Of a stretch of DNA of 64,000 bases, positions 33,800-44,740 are shown piece by piece. This DNA comes from Sulfurovum sp. TSL6. GTDB taxonomy: Bacteria > Campylobacterota > Campylobacteria > Campylobacterales > Sulfurovaceae. The notes beneath the pieces were generated by a model. That model saw only the letters and a program-made list of their open reading frames with translations, made no database searches and was not told where the DNA came from. Position 1 is the stretch's first letter. Each line of letters begins with the position of its first letter. The DNA is taken from positions 1 to 64,000 of the forward strand of contig NZ_BPFJ01000003.1 of NCBI RefSeq assembly GCF_019972115.1, given 5' to 3'. The translations under genes and the position numbers were made by a program.

Positions 33800-34663
33800 T
33801 TAGCTGTTCCGTAGGGCTTCGTACTCTTTTGGAATCAAATACGCTTCCGTTTTGATAGGGGTCTCCCATAAGCCATGTTGAAAACCTAACTCGTATAGTC
33901 TGTCGAGTGCTTTTATTTGAAGATCAGAGAGTTCGACAGATGCATCTGATGCATACATATCAAGGTATTTTTTAAGCATTTTATCTGAAATACGTACAAG
34001 GTTTTCTGCCTCAAGTTTGGCACAGAGTTCTTCTTTTCTGTCATTCGCCACTTTGACACCCTCAATGAGGATATTTTCTATATCGATAGCACGGTTTAGG
34101 GGTAGGCTTCTTCGTATCGCCATACCGCCAAGAGGCAGAGGCAGACCTTCCCCTGCCAATTCTACCCAAATATCCCACACTTCTTTTTCTACTTCCAGAC
34201 TTGCATCAAAATCCAAGATGGATTCATGGATCAGTACGCCCGCATCCACCTTTCCTGAAACGACAGCCTCCTCAATTTCAAGGAAATCCATATAGACAGG
34301 TTTTGCATCTGGGTAATATATTCTGAAAAGCATGGCATTGGTCGTATATTTTCCAGAAAGCGCTACTTTAAAATTACGCTTCAGCTTTTTATCTTTACGG
34401 CGTATGAGCTTGGGTCCATACCCTTCTCCGAAACTTACTGCAGTACGAAGCAGTGCATACTCATCTTTGATGAGTGGGTACATACCAAAACTGATGGCAG
34501 ACACATCATAAGTTCCTTTAAGTGCTTCCACATTGAGTGTTTCAATGTCTAGACCAATATTTTCAAACGTATAGCCTTTGGTATCTACCCAGCCAAATTT
34601 AATGGCAAAATACATAAAAATATCATCTGCATCTGGAGAATGGGCTAATTGTATAGGATTCAT
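33800..34663 (-). CDS. mqnD: menaquinone biosynthesis protein MqnD-like (futalosine pathway)
   Basis: 287 residues, a periplasmic-binding-protein-like fold used enzymatically by the MqnA/MqnD family. It begins LAHSPDADDIFMYFAIK, the substrate-binding start of MqnD (1,4-dihydroxy-6-naphthoate synthase) in this phylum. Other family segments are DVSAISFGMYPLI, the phosphate-like loop ALSGKYTTNAMLFR, and GVLIHES with the conserved histidine. LPLPLGGMAIRR is also typical. MqnA and MqnD are related, so the exact step is less sure than the pathway. No signal peptide. Confidence 0.75.
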   Translation of the reverse strand: MNPIQLAHSPDADDIFMYFAIKFGWVDTKGYTFENIGLDIETLNVEALKGTYDVSAISFGMYPLIKDEYALLRTAVSFGEGYGPKLIRRKDKKLKRNFKVALSGKYTTNAMLFRIYYPDAKPVYMDFLEIEEAVVSGKVDAGVLIHESILDFDASLEVEKEVWDIWVELAGEGLPLPLGGMAIRRSLPLNRAIDIENILIEGVKVANDRKEELCAKLEAENLVRISDKMLKKYLDMYASDASVELSDLQIKALDRLYELGFQHGLWETPIKTEAYLIPKEYEALRNS

Positions 34664-34835
34664 GGGCTAGTGTACTCTCTTTGTTAGGATAAATGTATTT
34701 TATCATTGTTTGTATTTGTGGCAACTTTTTAAAAAATTTTATAAAAAACATGTCAATTTGACATATTTTTGTATCTTGTATCAGAAACGTATTAGAATGG
34801 TGCTAGAATTCAACATTAAGGTTAAGGATATGACA

Positions 34836-35873
34836 ATGGCAATGGATGCAAACAAGCAAAAAGCACTGGATATGGCGATCAAGCAGATCGATAAGACGTT
34901 TGGTAAAGGTACACTGATGAGACTGGGGGACAAAGAGTTTGAACCTATCGAATCTATCTCAACAGGTTCACTTGGTTTGGATATGGCTCTAGGTATCGGG
35001 GGTATACCTCAAGGGCGTATTATAGAGATCTATGGTCCTGAGTCCTCAGGTAAAACAACACTTGCACTTCAGACGATCGCTTCGGCACAGAAAAAAGAGA
35101 TGGTCTGTGCATTCATCGATGCGGAACATGCACTCGATGTAGTTTATGCTAAGAACCTGGGCGTAGATACGGATAATCTTTTGGTGTCTCAGCCAGATTT
35201 TGGTGAGCAGGCACTGGATGTGCTTGAAACATTGGCAAGATCAGCAGCGGTTGACCTGATCATCGTTGACTCCGTTGCTGCACTTACTCCAAAAAGTGAG
35301 ATAGAGGGAGATATGGGTGATTCTCATGTCGGACTGCAGGCAAGACTGATGTCACAAGCACTACGTAAACTCACTGCTATTCTACATAAAACGAATACAA
35401 CGGTGATCTTCATTAACCAAATTCGTATGAAGATCGGTACGATGGGATACGGATCACCAGAAACAACGACAGGTGGTAACGCCTTGAAGTTCTACTGTTC
35501 TGTGAGAATTGACGTACGTCGTATCGCAACATTGAAACAGGGTGAATCTTCCATAGGTAACCGTGTCAAAGCAAAAGTAGTGAAAAATAAAGTCGCGCCT
35601 CCATTTAGACAAGCAGAGTTTGACATCATGTTTGGCGAGGGGATCTCTTTTGTAGGAGAACTCATTGATTATGGTGTGAAGATGGATATTGTAGATAAAT
35701 CAGGTGCATGGTTCTCTTATGGTAGTGAGAAACTGGGTCAAGGTAAAGAAAATGCAAAGGTCACCATCAAAGAAAATCCTGAACTGATGGCAGAGCTGGA
35801 AGGCAAAATCAAAGAAGCGCTTGGTTTTGGTGAAGCACTGGCAGTAGATGAGAGTGAAATGACCGAAGATTAA
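34836..35873 (+). CDS. recA: recombinase A
   Basis: 345 residues from the ATG at 34836, which sits 8 nt after AAGG and gives the family start [20 protein letters not shown]. The ATG at 34830 is too close to the binding site, and a further in-frame extension from 34710 has no homology. RecA forms filaments on single-stranded DNA for recombination and induces the SOS response where one exists. Walker A GPESSGKT lies at residues 67-74, Walker B LIIVDSV near 140, and the DNA-binding loop [20 protein letters not shown] follows. No intein or LexA box is apparent. Confidence 0.96.
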   Translation: MAMDANKQKALDMAIKQIDKTFGKGTLMRLGDKEFEPIESISTGSLGLDMALGIGGIPQGRIIEIYGPESSGKTTLALQTIASAQKKEMVCAFIDAEHALDVVYAKNLGVDTDNLLVSQPDFGEQALDVLETLARSAAVDLIIVDSVAALTPKSEIEGDMGDSHVGLQARLMSQALRKLTAILHKTNTTVIFINQIRMKIGTMGYGSPETTTGGNALKFYCSVRIDVRRIATLKQGESSIGNRVKAKVVKNKVAPPFRQAEFDIMFGEGISFVGELIDYGVKMDIVDKSGAWFSYGSEKLGQGKENAKVTIKENPELMAELEGKIKEALGFGEALAVDESEMTED

Positions 35874-36171
35874 AACATAATACCACCTAGACTAGAGCCT
35901 CAAATACTTCTGGAGGTTCTGGCATACTTTCATAGAAACGTATCAAAATCCAATAGACGCAGATAACTACACATTCCTACTTTTCAATTTTCTAAGGGCT
36001 CTTTATACCTTTTGCTCTGAGTTTTTTTAGCCTAGGAAGACCAAAACTTAACATAATGACACACTCTAGCTTTTAACGATGCTTTGATGGATTATACTTA
36101 TTTAAGTATAGGGTAAAATTCGATAAAATAATAGATAAATGTAAAATACCAAATGTATATAAAGGATATAA
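35874..36171. other. recA-eno intergenic region
   Basis: The 298-bp gap carries a weak hairpin (AGAGCCTC 35894-35901 with GAGGTTCT 35913-35920) that may end recA transcription. TAAAAT at 36114-36119 may be the -10 for eno, and AAGGA sits before the eno ATG. On the minus strand 35976-35887 reads as a coherent 29-codon stretch (RFYESMPEPPEVFEALV at its end) without a start codon, possibly a gene remnant. Nothing else recognisable. Confidence 0.4.
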
Positions 36172-37446
<1,275 letters not shown>

Positions 37447-37461
37447 ATGAAGGTATAATAT

Positions 37462-37713
37462 ATGGCAGATCTGAGAGAAGAAGGCAGTATAGCCGGACTG
37501 TCACTAAAAACTTTTTTAGTGACAGTCCTAGGTATTCTTCTCTTTGGCATCTATATTGGTATTTTGGTCTATGGGGAGAACTCACTAACTGTTTTGAATC
37601 AGTTAAAAGAGAAAAAACAAGGCTTGTCTCTTGAAGAGAAAATATTAAAAGTAGAAAATCAAAGACTTCAAAAAGAGTATTTTGAATTAAAACAGTTAGA
37701 ACCTAAGGAGTAA
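37462..37713 (+). CDS. FtsB/DivIC-like small membrane protein
   Basis: 83 residues: a cytoplasmic N-terminus, one membrane helix (about residues 17-37, TFLVTVLGILLFGIYIGILV), then a coiled coil (LNQLKEKKQGLSLEEKILKV and on) with leucines at heptad spacing. This is the plan of FtsB/DivIC, which bridges the division proteins FtsL and FtsQ. The sequence is too short and diverged for certainty. It begins 15 bp after eno and ends 2 bp before the next gene. Confidence 0.65.
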   Translation: MADLREEGSIAGLSLKTFLVTVLGILLFGIYIGILVYGENSLTVLNQLKEKKQGLSLEEKILKVENQRLQKEYFELKQLEPKE

Positions 37714-37715
37714 GT

Positions 37716-38561
37716 ATGAAAAAGTATCTATGGGCAGTAATGGCAGTATTATTTGTGAGTGCGAATGCATCCGGTTTTAGAGATATTGATATAGAGACAC
37801 ATTCATTTCTGTCTGATCTCAGAGAAGCGGGAGGGTCAGATGATGACTTTTTAGATGACGAGGAAGAAGAAGTAACAGAGAATGAAATGGATGCTCCTGA
37901 GGCTGTATTGGAAGAAGAAAAAAAGTCTGAAGATGACCATGCAGAGGCAATACGTCAAAAAGCGATGGATGACGCCAAGAAAAAAGAAGAGGCACAGAAG
38001 ATAGAAGCTAAAAAGGAGGAAGAGACACTTTCCCAAAAAGAAAAAGAAGCACTATTAGCTGAGATCGCTGCTAAAGAAGAAGAGTTAAAAAAGGCAAAAG
38101 AACAAGCGGAACAAGAGCAACGCGAAGTTGAAGCGTATGAAAAAAAAAGAGCTGAAAAGCTTGCTCGAGAAGCACAAGAAAAAGCTGAATTAGCAAAAAT
38201 AACAGCGGAAGCTAGAGCAACAGAAACAGCGTTAGCCAAAAAAGAAGCCGCTGCAAAAAAATATGAAAGTACTTCGACGCCTGCAGACATTGATCTTACT
38301 GCGGAAAGGAAAGCAGCAAAAGATGCAGCAGATAAGGAATACTGGGAAGCAGTGCAAGAGATGAATTCGGTTGAGAAAAAAGTGCAAAAAAAAGCGGAAC
38401 TAGCAAAAACAGCATTAGAAGCTCAAACAAAGGCTGCAAAAAAATCTGAAAGTGCAGCGAAGAGTTTAGATATTGATCTTACTGCGGAAAAGAAAGCAGC
38501 AAAAGATGCAGCAGATAAGGCATACTGGGAAGCAGTACAAGAGATGAGAAAGACTGAGTAA
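37716..38561 (+). CDS. exported coiled-coil repeat protein
   Basis: 281 residues. Signal peptide MKKYLWAVMAVLFVSANAS, then an acidic stretch (DDDFLDDEEEEVTE), then an almost unbroken Lys/Glu/Ala-rich region (~60-281) that should form a long coiled coil. Near the C-terminus a 61-residue unit is duplicated: DIDLTAERKAAKDAADKEYW recurs as DIDLTAEKKAAKDAADKAYW, each ending WEAVQEM. No enzyme motif. In Campylobacterota the gene after the eno-FtsB-like pair often encodes an exported cell-envelope protein; here the AMIN domain I might expect is not evident. It overlaps nothing but ends 6 bp before the convergent antiporter gene. Confidence 0.65.
   Translation: MKKYLWAVMAVLFVSANASGFRDIDIETHSFLSDLREAGGSDDDFLDDEEEEVTENEMDAPEAVLEEEKKSEDDHAEAIRQKAMDDAKKKEEAQKIEAKKEEETLSQKEKEALLAEIAAKEEELKKAKEQAEQEQREVEAYEKKRAEKLAREAQEKAELAKITAEARATETALAKKEAAAKKYESTSTPADIDLTAERKAAKDAADKEYWEAVQEMNSVEKKVQKKAELAKTALEAQTKAAKKSESAAKSLDIDLTAEKKAAKDAADKAYWEAVQEMRKTE
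38286..38547 (+). repeat. in-frame duplication within the coiled-coil gene
   Basis: About 79 bases at 38286-38364 recur at 38469-38547 with five substitutions, a spacing of 183 bases (61 codons). The high DNA identity points to a recent duplication that could vary in copy number. Confidence 0.75.
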
Positions 38562-38567
38562 GATTTT

Positions 38568-39743
38568 TTACACTTTCAACTCTTTTTCCTTATGTTTTTT
38601 ATGTGCTTGTAAAGCTTTAATGATAGTCATAGAGATCAATATCTCAAAAATACTGGCTAAGATTAGCTGATAATATGTCAATAAGTCTAATAACTTTGTG
38701 TCATACCCAATGGTTGCAACCGCAACAAGCAGAGTCAATGGCATAGAGAGAGAAAGCGCTATAAGTAAAGCATCCTTCGAGCTACCACTAATCCCTCTTA
38801 ATACAATCGCAGCAAATAATCTAGCAATAATCATTAATACTGTAATAAGCAGTGCTCCTGGAACAACTCCCTGCAGAGTAAGCGCCTTCAGGTCAAATGA
38901 TGCTCCGACATGGATAAAGAATAGAGGCACCAAAAACCCAAAGCCTAGACTGGACATTTTTTTTTCAAGCTCTTTCTCATGATGGAAGAATGCAGATATC
39001 GCAATTCCCGCGATAAAGGCACCCAAGGCAAGCTCTAATTCTAATGACAACATGACTGCGATCATAATAAAAAATAGGGCCATAGATAGACGTATGTCCT
39101 GTGCAGAAGTGTCCAGTTTTGGCACCAAAGTGCTTTTGAGTTCAGGGTACCACCAAAAGAGCAGATTGAACATTCTATAGAGTATATAAATGACGAAGAT
39201 AAACAGGAGCAAGTAACCGATCTTCAAAATAAGTTCTATAGGTGATCCTGTAGTAATGTAAGCATCAAAGACAGTCAGTGCTGCAATACTTAAGATCTCC
39301 CCCAGTACACCAGCGATAAAGGCTAAACGTATCCATGATTCTTCTTTTCCGTATACTTTAGATAAAGAAGCCAACAATCCTATGGATATAAGTGGCATAG
39401 AGATAATGACAATAGCATTCAGATCAAAAATAAAACCAAATATGATAGAAAAGACAACCATGAAGAATAAGAACAGTATAGATCTCTGTATCACTCTTTT
39501 AGGACTTTTTGTGATCTGTTTTAAATCGACTTCCATCCCAGCTAAAAACATGAGATAGAGAAATCCGACTTCTGCAATGAGGCTAAAGTATTGGTTGTGA
39601 CCAACCAAACCAAGATAAGCAATAATAGACCCTAATATAATTTCCACAGGGGGGATAGGCAAACGTAAAAATTTGGCAACAAAAGGGCTCCCCCATATAA
39701 GCAGAGACAGGGTGAGTATCAGGACGATATTAGTGTGTATCAC
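38568..39743 (-). CDS. cation/proton antiporter (CPA2, KefB-like)
   Basis: 391 residues with about 12 hydrophobic segments, the Na+/H+ exchanger domain of CPA2 proteins. Typical pieces are GLVGHNQYFSLIAEVGFLYL with LMFLAGMEVDL, and LELALGAFIAGIAIS where the family has the acidic ion-binding residue (E/D). It lacks the C-terminal TrkA-N regulatory domains of KefB/KefC; the protein ends shortly after the membrane domain. The ion carried cannot be told. The start overlaps the bioB 3' end by 14 bp, suggesting co-transcription with bioB and topA. Confidence 0.8.
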   Translation of the reverse strand: MIHTNIVLILTLSLLIWGSPFVAKFLRLPIPPVEIILGSIIAYLGLVGHNQYFSLIAEVGFLYLMFLAGMEVDLKQITKSPKRVIQRSILFLFFMVVFSIIFGFIFDLNAIVIISMPLISIGLLASLSKVYGKEESWIRLAFIAGVLGEILSIAALTVFDAYITTGSPIELILKIGYLLLFIFVIYILYRMFNLLFWWYPELKSTLVPKLDTSAQDIRLSMALFFIMIAVMLSLELELALGAFIAGIAISAFFHHEKELEKKMSSLGFGFLVPLFFIHVGASFDLKALTLQGVVPGALLITVLMIIARLFAAIVLRGISGSSKDALLIALSLSMPLTLLVAVATIGYDTKLLDLLTYYQLILASIFEILISMTIIKALQAHKKHKEKELKV

Positions 39744-40590
39744 AGCTTGTTGCTACCTCGTAGCCAAGTCTATCGAGCATCGCCTTATCGCTGCTTGCTT
39801 CGATACCTTTGGTGGTCAAATAATTCCCTATAACCATAGCATTTGCACCAGATTCAAACATGAGATTTTCTTTTCCGTTAAACAGAAGTTCACGTCCGCC
39901 TGCCACCATAAGAAGTCTATCTTCTCCCAAAAGACTACGTGCCTTTTTGATGATATCTACAGCTTCATCCAGTTCTATGTTCCTTGTTTTGATAGGAAGT
40001 GCAGGGTTAGGATGATAAAAGTTAAGAGGCGTTGATTCTGGACTAAGAGATGCAATCGCGTTCAGAAGTGAGTCTCTGTCTTCTTTTGTCTCTCCCATTC
40101 CAAAAATCCCTCCAGAACATAGTGCTAAACCTACGGATTTTACATTTTCACAGGTCTCATAACGTTCACTCCAGGCATGTGTTGTACAAATATCTGCATA
40201 ATAATTTTCAGAGGTTTCAAGGTTATGGTTATAGCTGTCAATACCATGCTGTTGCAGGTAGAGAAGCTGTTCTTTGTTGGCTGTACCATTACACGCGATA
40301 AGGTTGAGGTCTGTGACTTCAGCCTTGACTGCCTGTGCAGCACGTGCAACAAAATCAACTTTTTTATCATCGAGACCTTTGCCGGCAGTCACCAGACAGT
40401 ACCCCAAAGCACCGTTGGCTTTTGCAGCTTTTGCTTCAGATACGATTTGTCCTATATCTTTGTAACTGTAACGTTCGATATCTGCATGATATCTCACACT
40501 TTGTGTACAGAATTTACAGTCCTCTTTGCAAGTACCGCTAAGAATGTTATTGATAGCACATAAAAATATTTGTTGTTTATGATTTGACAT
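39730..40590 (-). CDS. bioB: biotin synthase
   Basis: 286 residues, a radical-SAM enzyme adding sulfur to dethiobiotin. The cluster motif is SGTCKEDCKFCTQS (CxxxCxxC) near residue 20. Other family pieces are YCLVTAGKGLDD, the N-H-N-L-E-T stretch YNHNLETSENYY, and SGGIFGMGETKEDR. It is shorter than E. coli BioB, mainly at the N-terminus, as in Campylobacterota. The start codon overlaps the topA stop by one base. Confidence 0.9.
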   Translation of the reverse strand: MSNHKQQIFLCAINNILSGTCKEDCKFCTQSVRYHADIERYSYKDIGQIVSEAKAAKANGALGYCLVTAGKGLDDKKVDFVARAAQAVKAEVTDLNLIACNGTANKEQLLYLQQHGIDSYNHNLETSENYYADICTTHAWSERYETCENVKSVGLALCSGGIFGMGETKEDRDSLLNAIASLSPESTPLNFYHPNPALPIKTRNIELDEAVDIIKKARSLLGEDRLLMVAGGRELLFNGKENLMFESGANAMVIGNYLTTKGIEASSDKAMLDRLGYEVATSCDTH

Positions 40591-42788
40591 TATTTTGCCT
40601 CTTCTTTATGTTTACATTTAAAGCACTGATAGATATCACCGCTTTTGAGCGTTTTTTTACCCATAGTATAGCCACACTCCGGACAATTTTTATCTACAGG
40701 TTCAAAGTTGGCGATGAATTTACATTTCGGATAGTTCACACAACCAAAGAATTTACCTCTTTTCCCTTCTCTCTCTTGAAGCTTCCCTCCACATTCCGGA
40801 CAGGGAACTGTGAGTTCTTTCGCAGGCTCAAGAGACTTTGCATTTTTACATTTTGGGTAAGCGGAACAGGCAAGGAATTTTCCTCTTTTCGAGTTTTTGA
40901 TAACCATCATCGAACCACATTTTTCACACTTTTCGTCTGTCTCTTCAGGTCCCTCTACTTCTGTTCCATCCGTGTTTTTCGTGTATTTACATTTAGGGAA
41001 ATTGCTACATGCGATAAATTCGCCATATCTCCCTTTACGCAAAAGAAGTTCAGAATCACATTTAGGACATTTTTCCCCTGTAGGGATGGCTACTTTAAGA
41101 CTTTTTATATTTTTCTTACCCTCTTCTACCTTATGTAAAAAAGGGGTGTAGAATGCTTTGAGAACAGTTTGCCAGTCAGTGTTTCCTTCTGCTATTTCAT
41201 CGAGCGTCTCTTCCATATTTGAAGTAAATCCGCTGTCTACGATCTCAGGGAAGTGTTTCTCAAGCATTTCTGTGACAGTAAAGGCTACTTCTGTGGGATG
41301 AATACGTTTTTTCTCTAACTCAATATACTTACGTGTTTGAAGTGTGGTCACAGTAGGTGCATAGGTACTTGGACGACCGATACCCAGTGACTCCAGCTTT
41401 TTGATGAGACTTGCTTCATTGTATCGTGCAGGAGGTTCTGTAAAATGTTGCTCTTGCTTGATGTTATCCAGACTTACTGCTTGACCTTTTTCGAGTTCCG
41501 GTAAAAGTTTGTCTTTATCGGTATATCCTGTGACTCTATAGAACCCATCAAAAAGAAGTTTTCTTCCGCTTGCTTTGAAGGTACATTTATCTCCCTTGAA
41601 GAGAAGTGTTTGTGATTCCATTTGTGCTTCTGTCATCTGACAGGCCAAGAAACGGTTGTAGATAAGTCTATAGAGTTTCAGCTCATCTACAGATAGATAG
41701 TCTGCAGCAGTCTTGCTGTCAAACTCGATCATAGTAGGGCGGATAGCCTCATGCGCTTCCTGCGCACCTTTTGATTTTGTTGCATAGTTTTTGGCTTTAG
41801 CCGGAAGATATTTGTCCCCGTAAGTGGTTTGGATGTATTCTCTTGCTGCTGTTACCGCTTCTTTTGCAAGATTCAGTGAGTCGGTTCTCATATAGGTAAT
41901 GACACCCATGGTACCTTTGTCTGTTTTCACCCCTTCATAGAGCTTTTGTGCGACCATCATGGTTTTTTTAGGTGAAAATCCCAGTTGGGTAGAGGCTGTC
42001 TGCTGAAGGGTTGAAGTCATAAACGGTGGAGGTGTTTTGGTCTTTCTTTTCGTCTTTTCCAGTGACACTACAACAAAGGATTCACTTTTGGCCGAAGTAA
42101 CGATCTCTGTGGCATCTGCTTCAGTTTTAACCGTCAGCTTCTCAATCTTGAGACCGTTATAATCATAGATAGAAGCTTCGATGTCTTTTTCAAAAAGTGC
42201 ATCTATTGTCCAATACTCTTCAGGAACGAAGGCTTTGATTTCACGTTCTCTGTCTACAACCAGTTTCAATGTCGAACTTTGTACTCTACCGGCACTCAGC
42301 CCTTTTTGGATCTTACTGGCAAGCAGAGGTGAAAGTTTGTATCCTACGATACGGTCAAGCAGTCTTCTTGTCTGTTGTGCATCCACAGAGTCCATATCCA
42401 CTTTACGCGGTGTTTCAAGCGCATGCTGTATAGCATTTTTGGTGATCTCATGAAAGACGATACGGGGAAGCTCAGTAGGCTCTTTCCCGATCGCCTTGGC
42501 GATATGATACCCAATAGCCTCACCTTCGCGGTCCTCATCCGTTGCGATAAAGACGGTTTCTGCTTCTTTGGAAAGTTTCTTTAACTCTTTGACCGTGGGG
42601 TTCGCATCTCTTGGGATGGAGTATTTAGGGATAAGATCACCGTTTTCGTCATCGACCGTAATGCCAAAAGTACTTTTTGGAAGGTCACGAATATGCCCTT
42701 TTGAGGCGATGACTTTATAGTCCTTATTTAAGAAACTGGTAATGGTACGTGCTTTAGCAGGTGATTCTACTATAATTAGGTTTTTCAT
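40590..42788 (-). CDS. topA: DNA topoisomerase I
   Basis: 732 residues. It relaxes negatively supercoiled DNA. The Toprim domain is at the N-terminus (IIVESPAKARTI, FIATDEDREGEAIGYH) and the active-site tyrosine is in GVITYMRTDSLNLAKEA. At the C-terminus are four zinc-ribbon repeats with CxxC pairs (CPKCDSE, CEKCGSM, CPECGGK, CPECGYT), one of them with CFKC. Bacteria vary in the number of these repeats. It heads a leftward topA-bioB-antiporter unit. The 124-bp gap to asnB must hold both divergent promoters. Confidence 0.95.
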   Translation of the reverse strand: MKNLIIVESPAKARTITSFLNKDYKVIASKGHIRDLPKSTFGITVDDENGDLIPKYSIPRDANPTVKELKKLSKEAETVFIATDEDREGEAIGYHIAKAIGKEPTELPRIVFHEITKNAIQHALETPRKVDMDSVDAQQTRRLLDRIVGYKLSPLLASKIQKGLSAGRVQSSTLKLVVDREREIKAFVPEEYWTIDALFEKDIEASIYDYNGLKIEKLTVKTEADATEIVTSAKSESFVVVSLEKTKRKTKTPPPFMTSTLQQTASTQLGFSPKKTMMVAQKLYEGVKTDKGTMGVITYMRTDSLNLAKEAVTAAREYIQTTYGDKYLPAKAKNYATKSKGAQEAHEAIRPTMIEFDSKTAADYLSVDELKLYRLIYNRFLACQMTEAQMESQTLLFKGDKCTFKASGRKLLFDGFYRVTGYTDKDKLLPELEKGQAVSLDNIKQEQHFTEPPARYNEASLIKKLESLGIGRPSTYAPTVTTLQTRKYIELEKKRIHPTEVAFTVTEMLEKHFPEIVDSGFTSNMEETLDEIAEGNTDWQTVLKAFYTPFLHKVEEGKKNIKSLKVAIPTGEKCPKCDSELLLRKGRYGEFIACSNFPKCKYTKNTDGTEVEGPEETDEKCEKCGSMMVIKNSKRGKFLACSAYPKCKNAKSLEPAKELTVPCPECGGKLQEREGKRGKFFGCVNYPKCKFIANFEPVDKNCPECGYTMGKKTLKSGDIYQCFKCKHKEEAK

Positions 42789-42912
42789 ATTTACTTACTT
42801 TATATAGATAAATTTTTGGCATTGTAACACAAAAGAGAGTAAAAGCAAGAGAAGAGTATTATTTTAAACAAGTATAATTGAGAAAACAAGTGATCAAGAA
42901 GGACTTCGATAG

Positions 42913-44709
42913 GTGTGTGCAATATTTGGGATCATCGGAACCTATGAGGAGGAAAAAGCCATAGAGGCTTTTGATGCATTGGCCCATCGGGGGATAGATG
43001 CAAAGTATACCTCTGTGAATGCGCATTGTTTTCTTGGCGTCCATAGGCTTGCCATTACAAATGTAACGAAAACACTCACACCCATATATAATCATGATGG
43101 GCTACAGATACTTTTCAATGGTGAAATTTACAATTATGAAGTCTTGGCGGTGGAACTTCAGCTTCACAAAGCAAGTGAGGTTGATGTCCTGTATGCTGCA
43201 TACAGGAGATGGAGTGATGATTTTGTCACACATCTAAGGGGAATGTTCGCCATTGTGATCGTCGAAGAGGCACAGGTCAAGTTATTTCGTGACCCTTTTG
43301 GAAAGAAACCGGTCTATTATACGTTGGATGGACAAAAATTCATCTTTGCCAGTGAAATGAAAGCCATCCACTCCCTTGTTCCGTTTACATTTGACAGGCA
43401 GATAGTGACACAATATCTCTCTTTTCAAACTCCGCTTTCTCCCCATACCTTTGATAGGCATATTCATCAAGTAGATGCAGGGGAGATGGTAACGTTTACT
43501 GTAAATGAGGGGAGAGTGAAAAGGAAAAAGTATTATACGCCGTTCAGTGACGGCCAAACCATTTCGGCACAGGAGAAAGCAGAAGAGAAGCTGGAAAATG
43601 TGCTTTTGGAGTCTGTGGCAATGCGTTTGCCCAAAGAGGTAAAATTCGCCTGTCTTCTTTCTGGAGGTGTGGACTCTTCACTTATCTGCGCCATGGCATC
43701 TTTAACACAAAAGGTACATACCTTCAGTATAGGGTATGAAGGATATGAGAAGTATGATGAACGTCCTTTTGCCAAAGTAGTAGCGGAGCATATAAATTCC
43801 AACCATCATGAAGTGCTCTTCAGTAAAGTAGATTTTTTGCAAACCATAGAGGAGGTGATCTCCTCTATGGATGAACCTTTGGCCGATCCAGCCATGCTGC
43901 CTCTTTACCATCTGATGAAAGCCGTTCATAAAGAGGGGTTCAAGGTGGTGTTGACAGGAGATGGAAGTGACGAACTCTTCATGGGGTACAGAACCTATAA
44001 AGAGTTTTATGACCTTGAACAGGCCAAGGATCTGGAGTTCAAAGGGTGGTTGCACCACTACTTTAAATCACATTTTTCTATGCATAAAGAGTGGGAGTGG
44101 TACAAACGTATCTTTGAAGGGAGTACATTGTTCCGGTCGACCGCTGAGATATTCACCGACCTTCAGCAAAACAGGCTTTTACGCATGAATGTGAAGGATA
44201 ACTGTTCTTTAGCAGCACTTGAGCCTTACAAAGAAGAGTTTGAACAGAGTAGCCGTGTCTCACCTATGGAGTGGTACAGCTTTTTAGATCTCAAAGTGAT
44301 GCTGGGAAATGTCTTTTTGCGTAAGCTAGACCGCATGAGCATGGCACACAGTATAGAGGCAAGAAGTCCGTTTTTAGACAAAGAAGTGGTGGCTACAGCA
44401 TTCTCCTGTACTCCTGATCTTCGTATGATGAAACCTTCCAAGGCATTGGTGAAAAATGTTGCTAGAAAGTATCTTCCCAAAGAGATCGTCGATCGCAATA
44501 AAAAAGGGTTTAACTATCCTTACATGGAGTGGTTGCAAGAGAGCGGAGAGTTAGAAGTCATTCATCGTATACAGAAAAAAATGAACCTTTTTCATGAAAG
44601 TGAACTTGAAATGTATTTGGAAAAAGGGAAACAGGGGATGTTCAAACAACATCTTTTTTCACTCTATATGTTATGTAAATGGTTGGAAAAGGTAAATCGT
44701 AGATCCTAG
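42913..44709 (+). CDS. asnB: asparagine synthase (glutamine-hydrolysing)
   Basis: 598 residues. The start is GTG followed directly by Cys 2 (VCAIFGIIG), the glutaminase nucleophile after removal of Met. The N-terminal Ntn domain has LAHRGIDA and ILFNGEIYNYE; the C-terminal synthetase domain has the PP-loop SGGVDSS near residue 253 and TGDGSDELFMGY. It makes asparagine from aspartate, glutamine and ATP. In some bacteria similar proteins sit in cell-envelope or polysaccharide loci. Here it lies 1.7 kb upstream of the glycan locus but is separated by dcd and an isomerase on the other strand. Confidence 0.88.
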   Translation: MCAIFGIIGTYEEEKAIEAFDALAHRGIDAKYTSVNAHCFLGVHRLAITNVTKTLTPIYNHDGLQILFNGEIYNYEVLAVELQLHKASEVDVLYAAYRRWSDDFVTHLRGMFAIVIVEEAQVKLFRDPFGKKPVYYTLDGQKFIFASEMKAIHSLVPFTFDRQIVTQYLSFQTPLSPHTFDRHIHQVDAGEMVTFTVNEGRVKRKKYYTPFSDGQTISAQEKAEEKLENVLLESVAMRLPKEVKFACLLSGGVDSSLICAMASLTQKVHTFSIGYEGYEKYDERPFAKVVAEHINSNHHEVLFSKVDFLQTIEEVISSMDEPLADPAMLPLYHLMKAVHKEGFKVVLTGDGSDELFMGYRTYKEFYDLEQAKDLEFKGWLHHYFKSHFSMHKEWEWYKRIFEGSTLFRSTAEIFTDLQQNRLLRMNVKDNCSLAALEPYKEEFEQSSRVSPMEWYSFLDLKVMLGNVFLRKLDRMSMAHSIEARSPFLDKEVVATAFSCTPDLRMMKPSKALVKNVARKYLPKEIVDRNKKGFNYPYMEWLQESGELEVIHRIQKKMNLFHESELEMYLEKGKQGMFKQHLFSLYMLCKWLEKVNRRS

Positions 44710-44733
44710 GTAATGGTATACTTATTACCTAGG
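44705..44733. terminator. terminator between asnB and dcd
   Basis: CCTAGGTAAT pairs perfectly with ATTACCTAGG around a 9-nt loop. The asnB stop codon lies inside the 5' arm. T-rich sequence follows on the plus strand. Confidence 0.65.
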
Positions 44734-44740
44734 GCTTTAA

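Noticed and set aside
34710-34835. Longer recA start extending the protein by 42 residues
   Set aside because: No ribosome binding site and no RecA homology in the extension; the 34836 start matches the family N-terminus.
35887-35976. 29-codon coherent minus-strand stretch in the recA-eno gap
   Set aside because: Too short, without a start codon or recognisable family; noted only in the intergenic entry.
42913-44709. asnB as part of the glycan locus
   Set aside because: It is separated from the locus by two opposite-strand housekeeping genes and has its own terminator; it keeps Cys 2 and looks like ordinary asparagine synthase.
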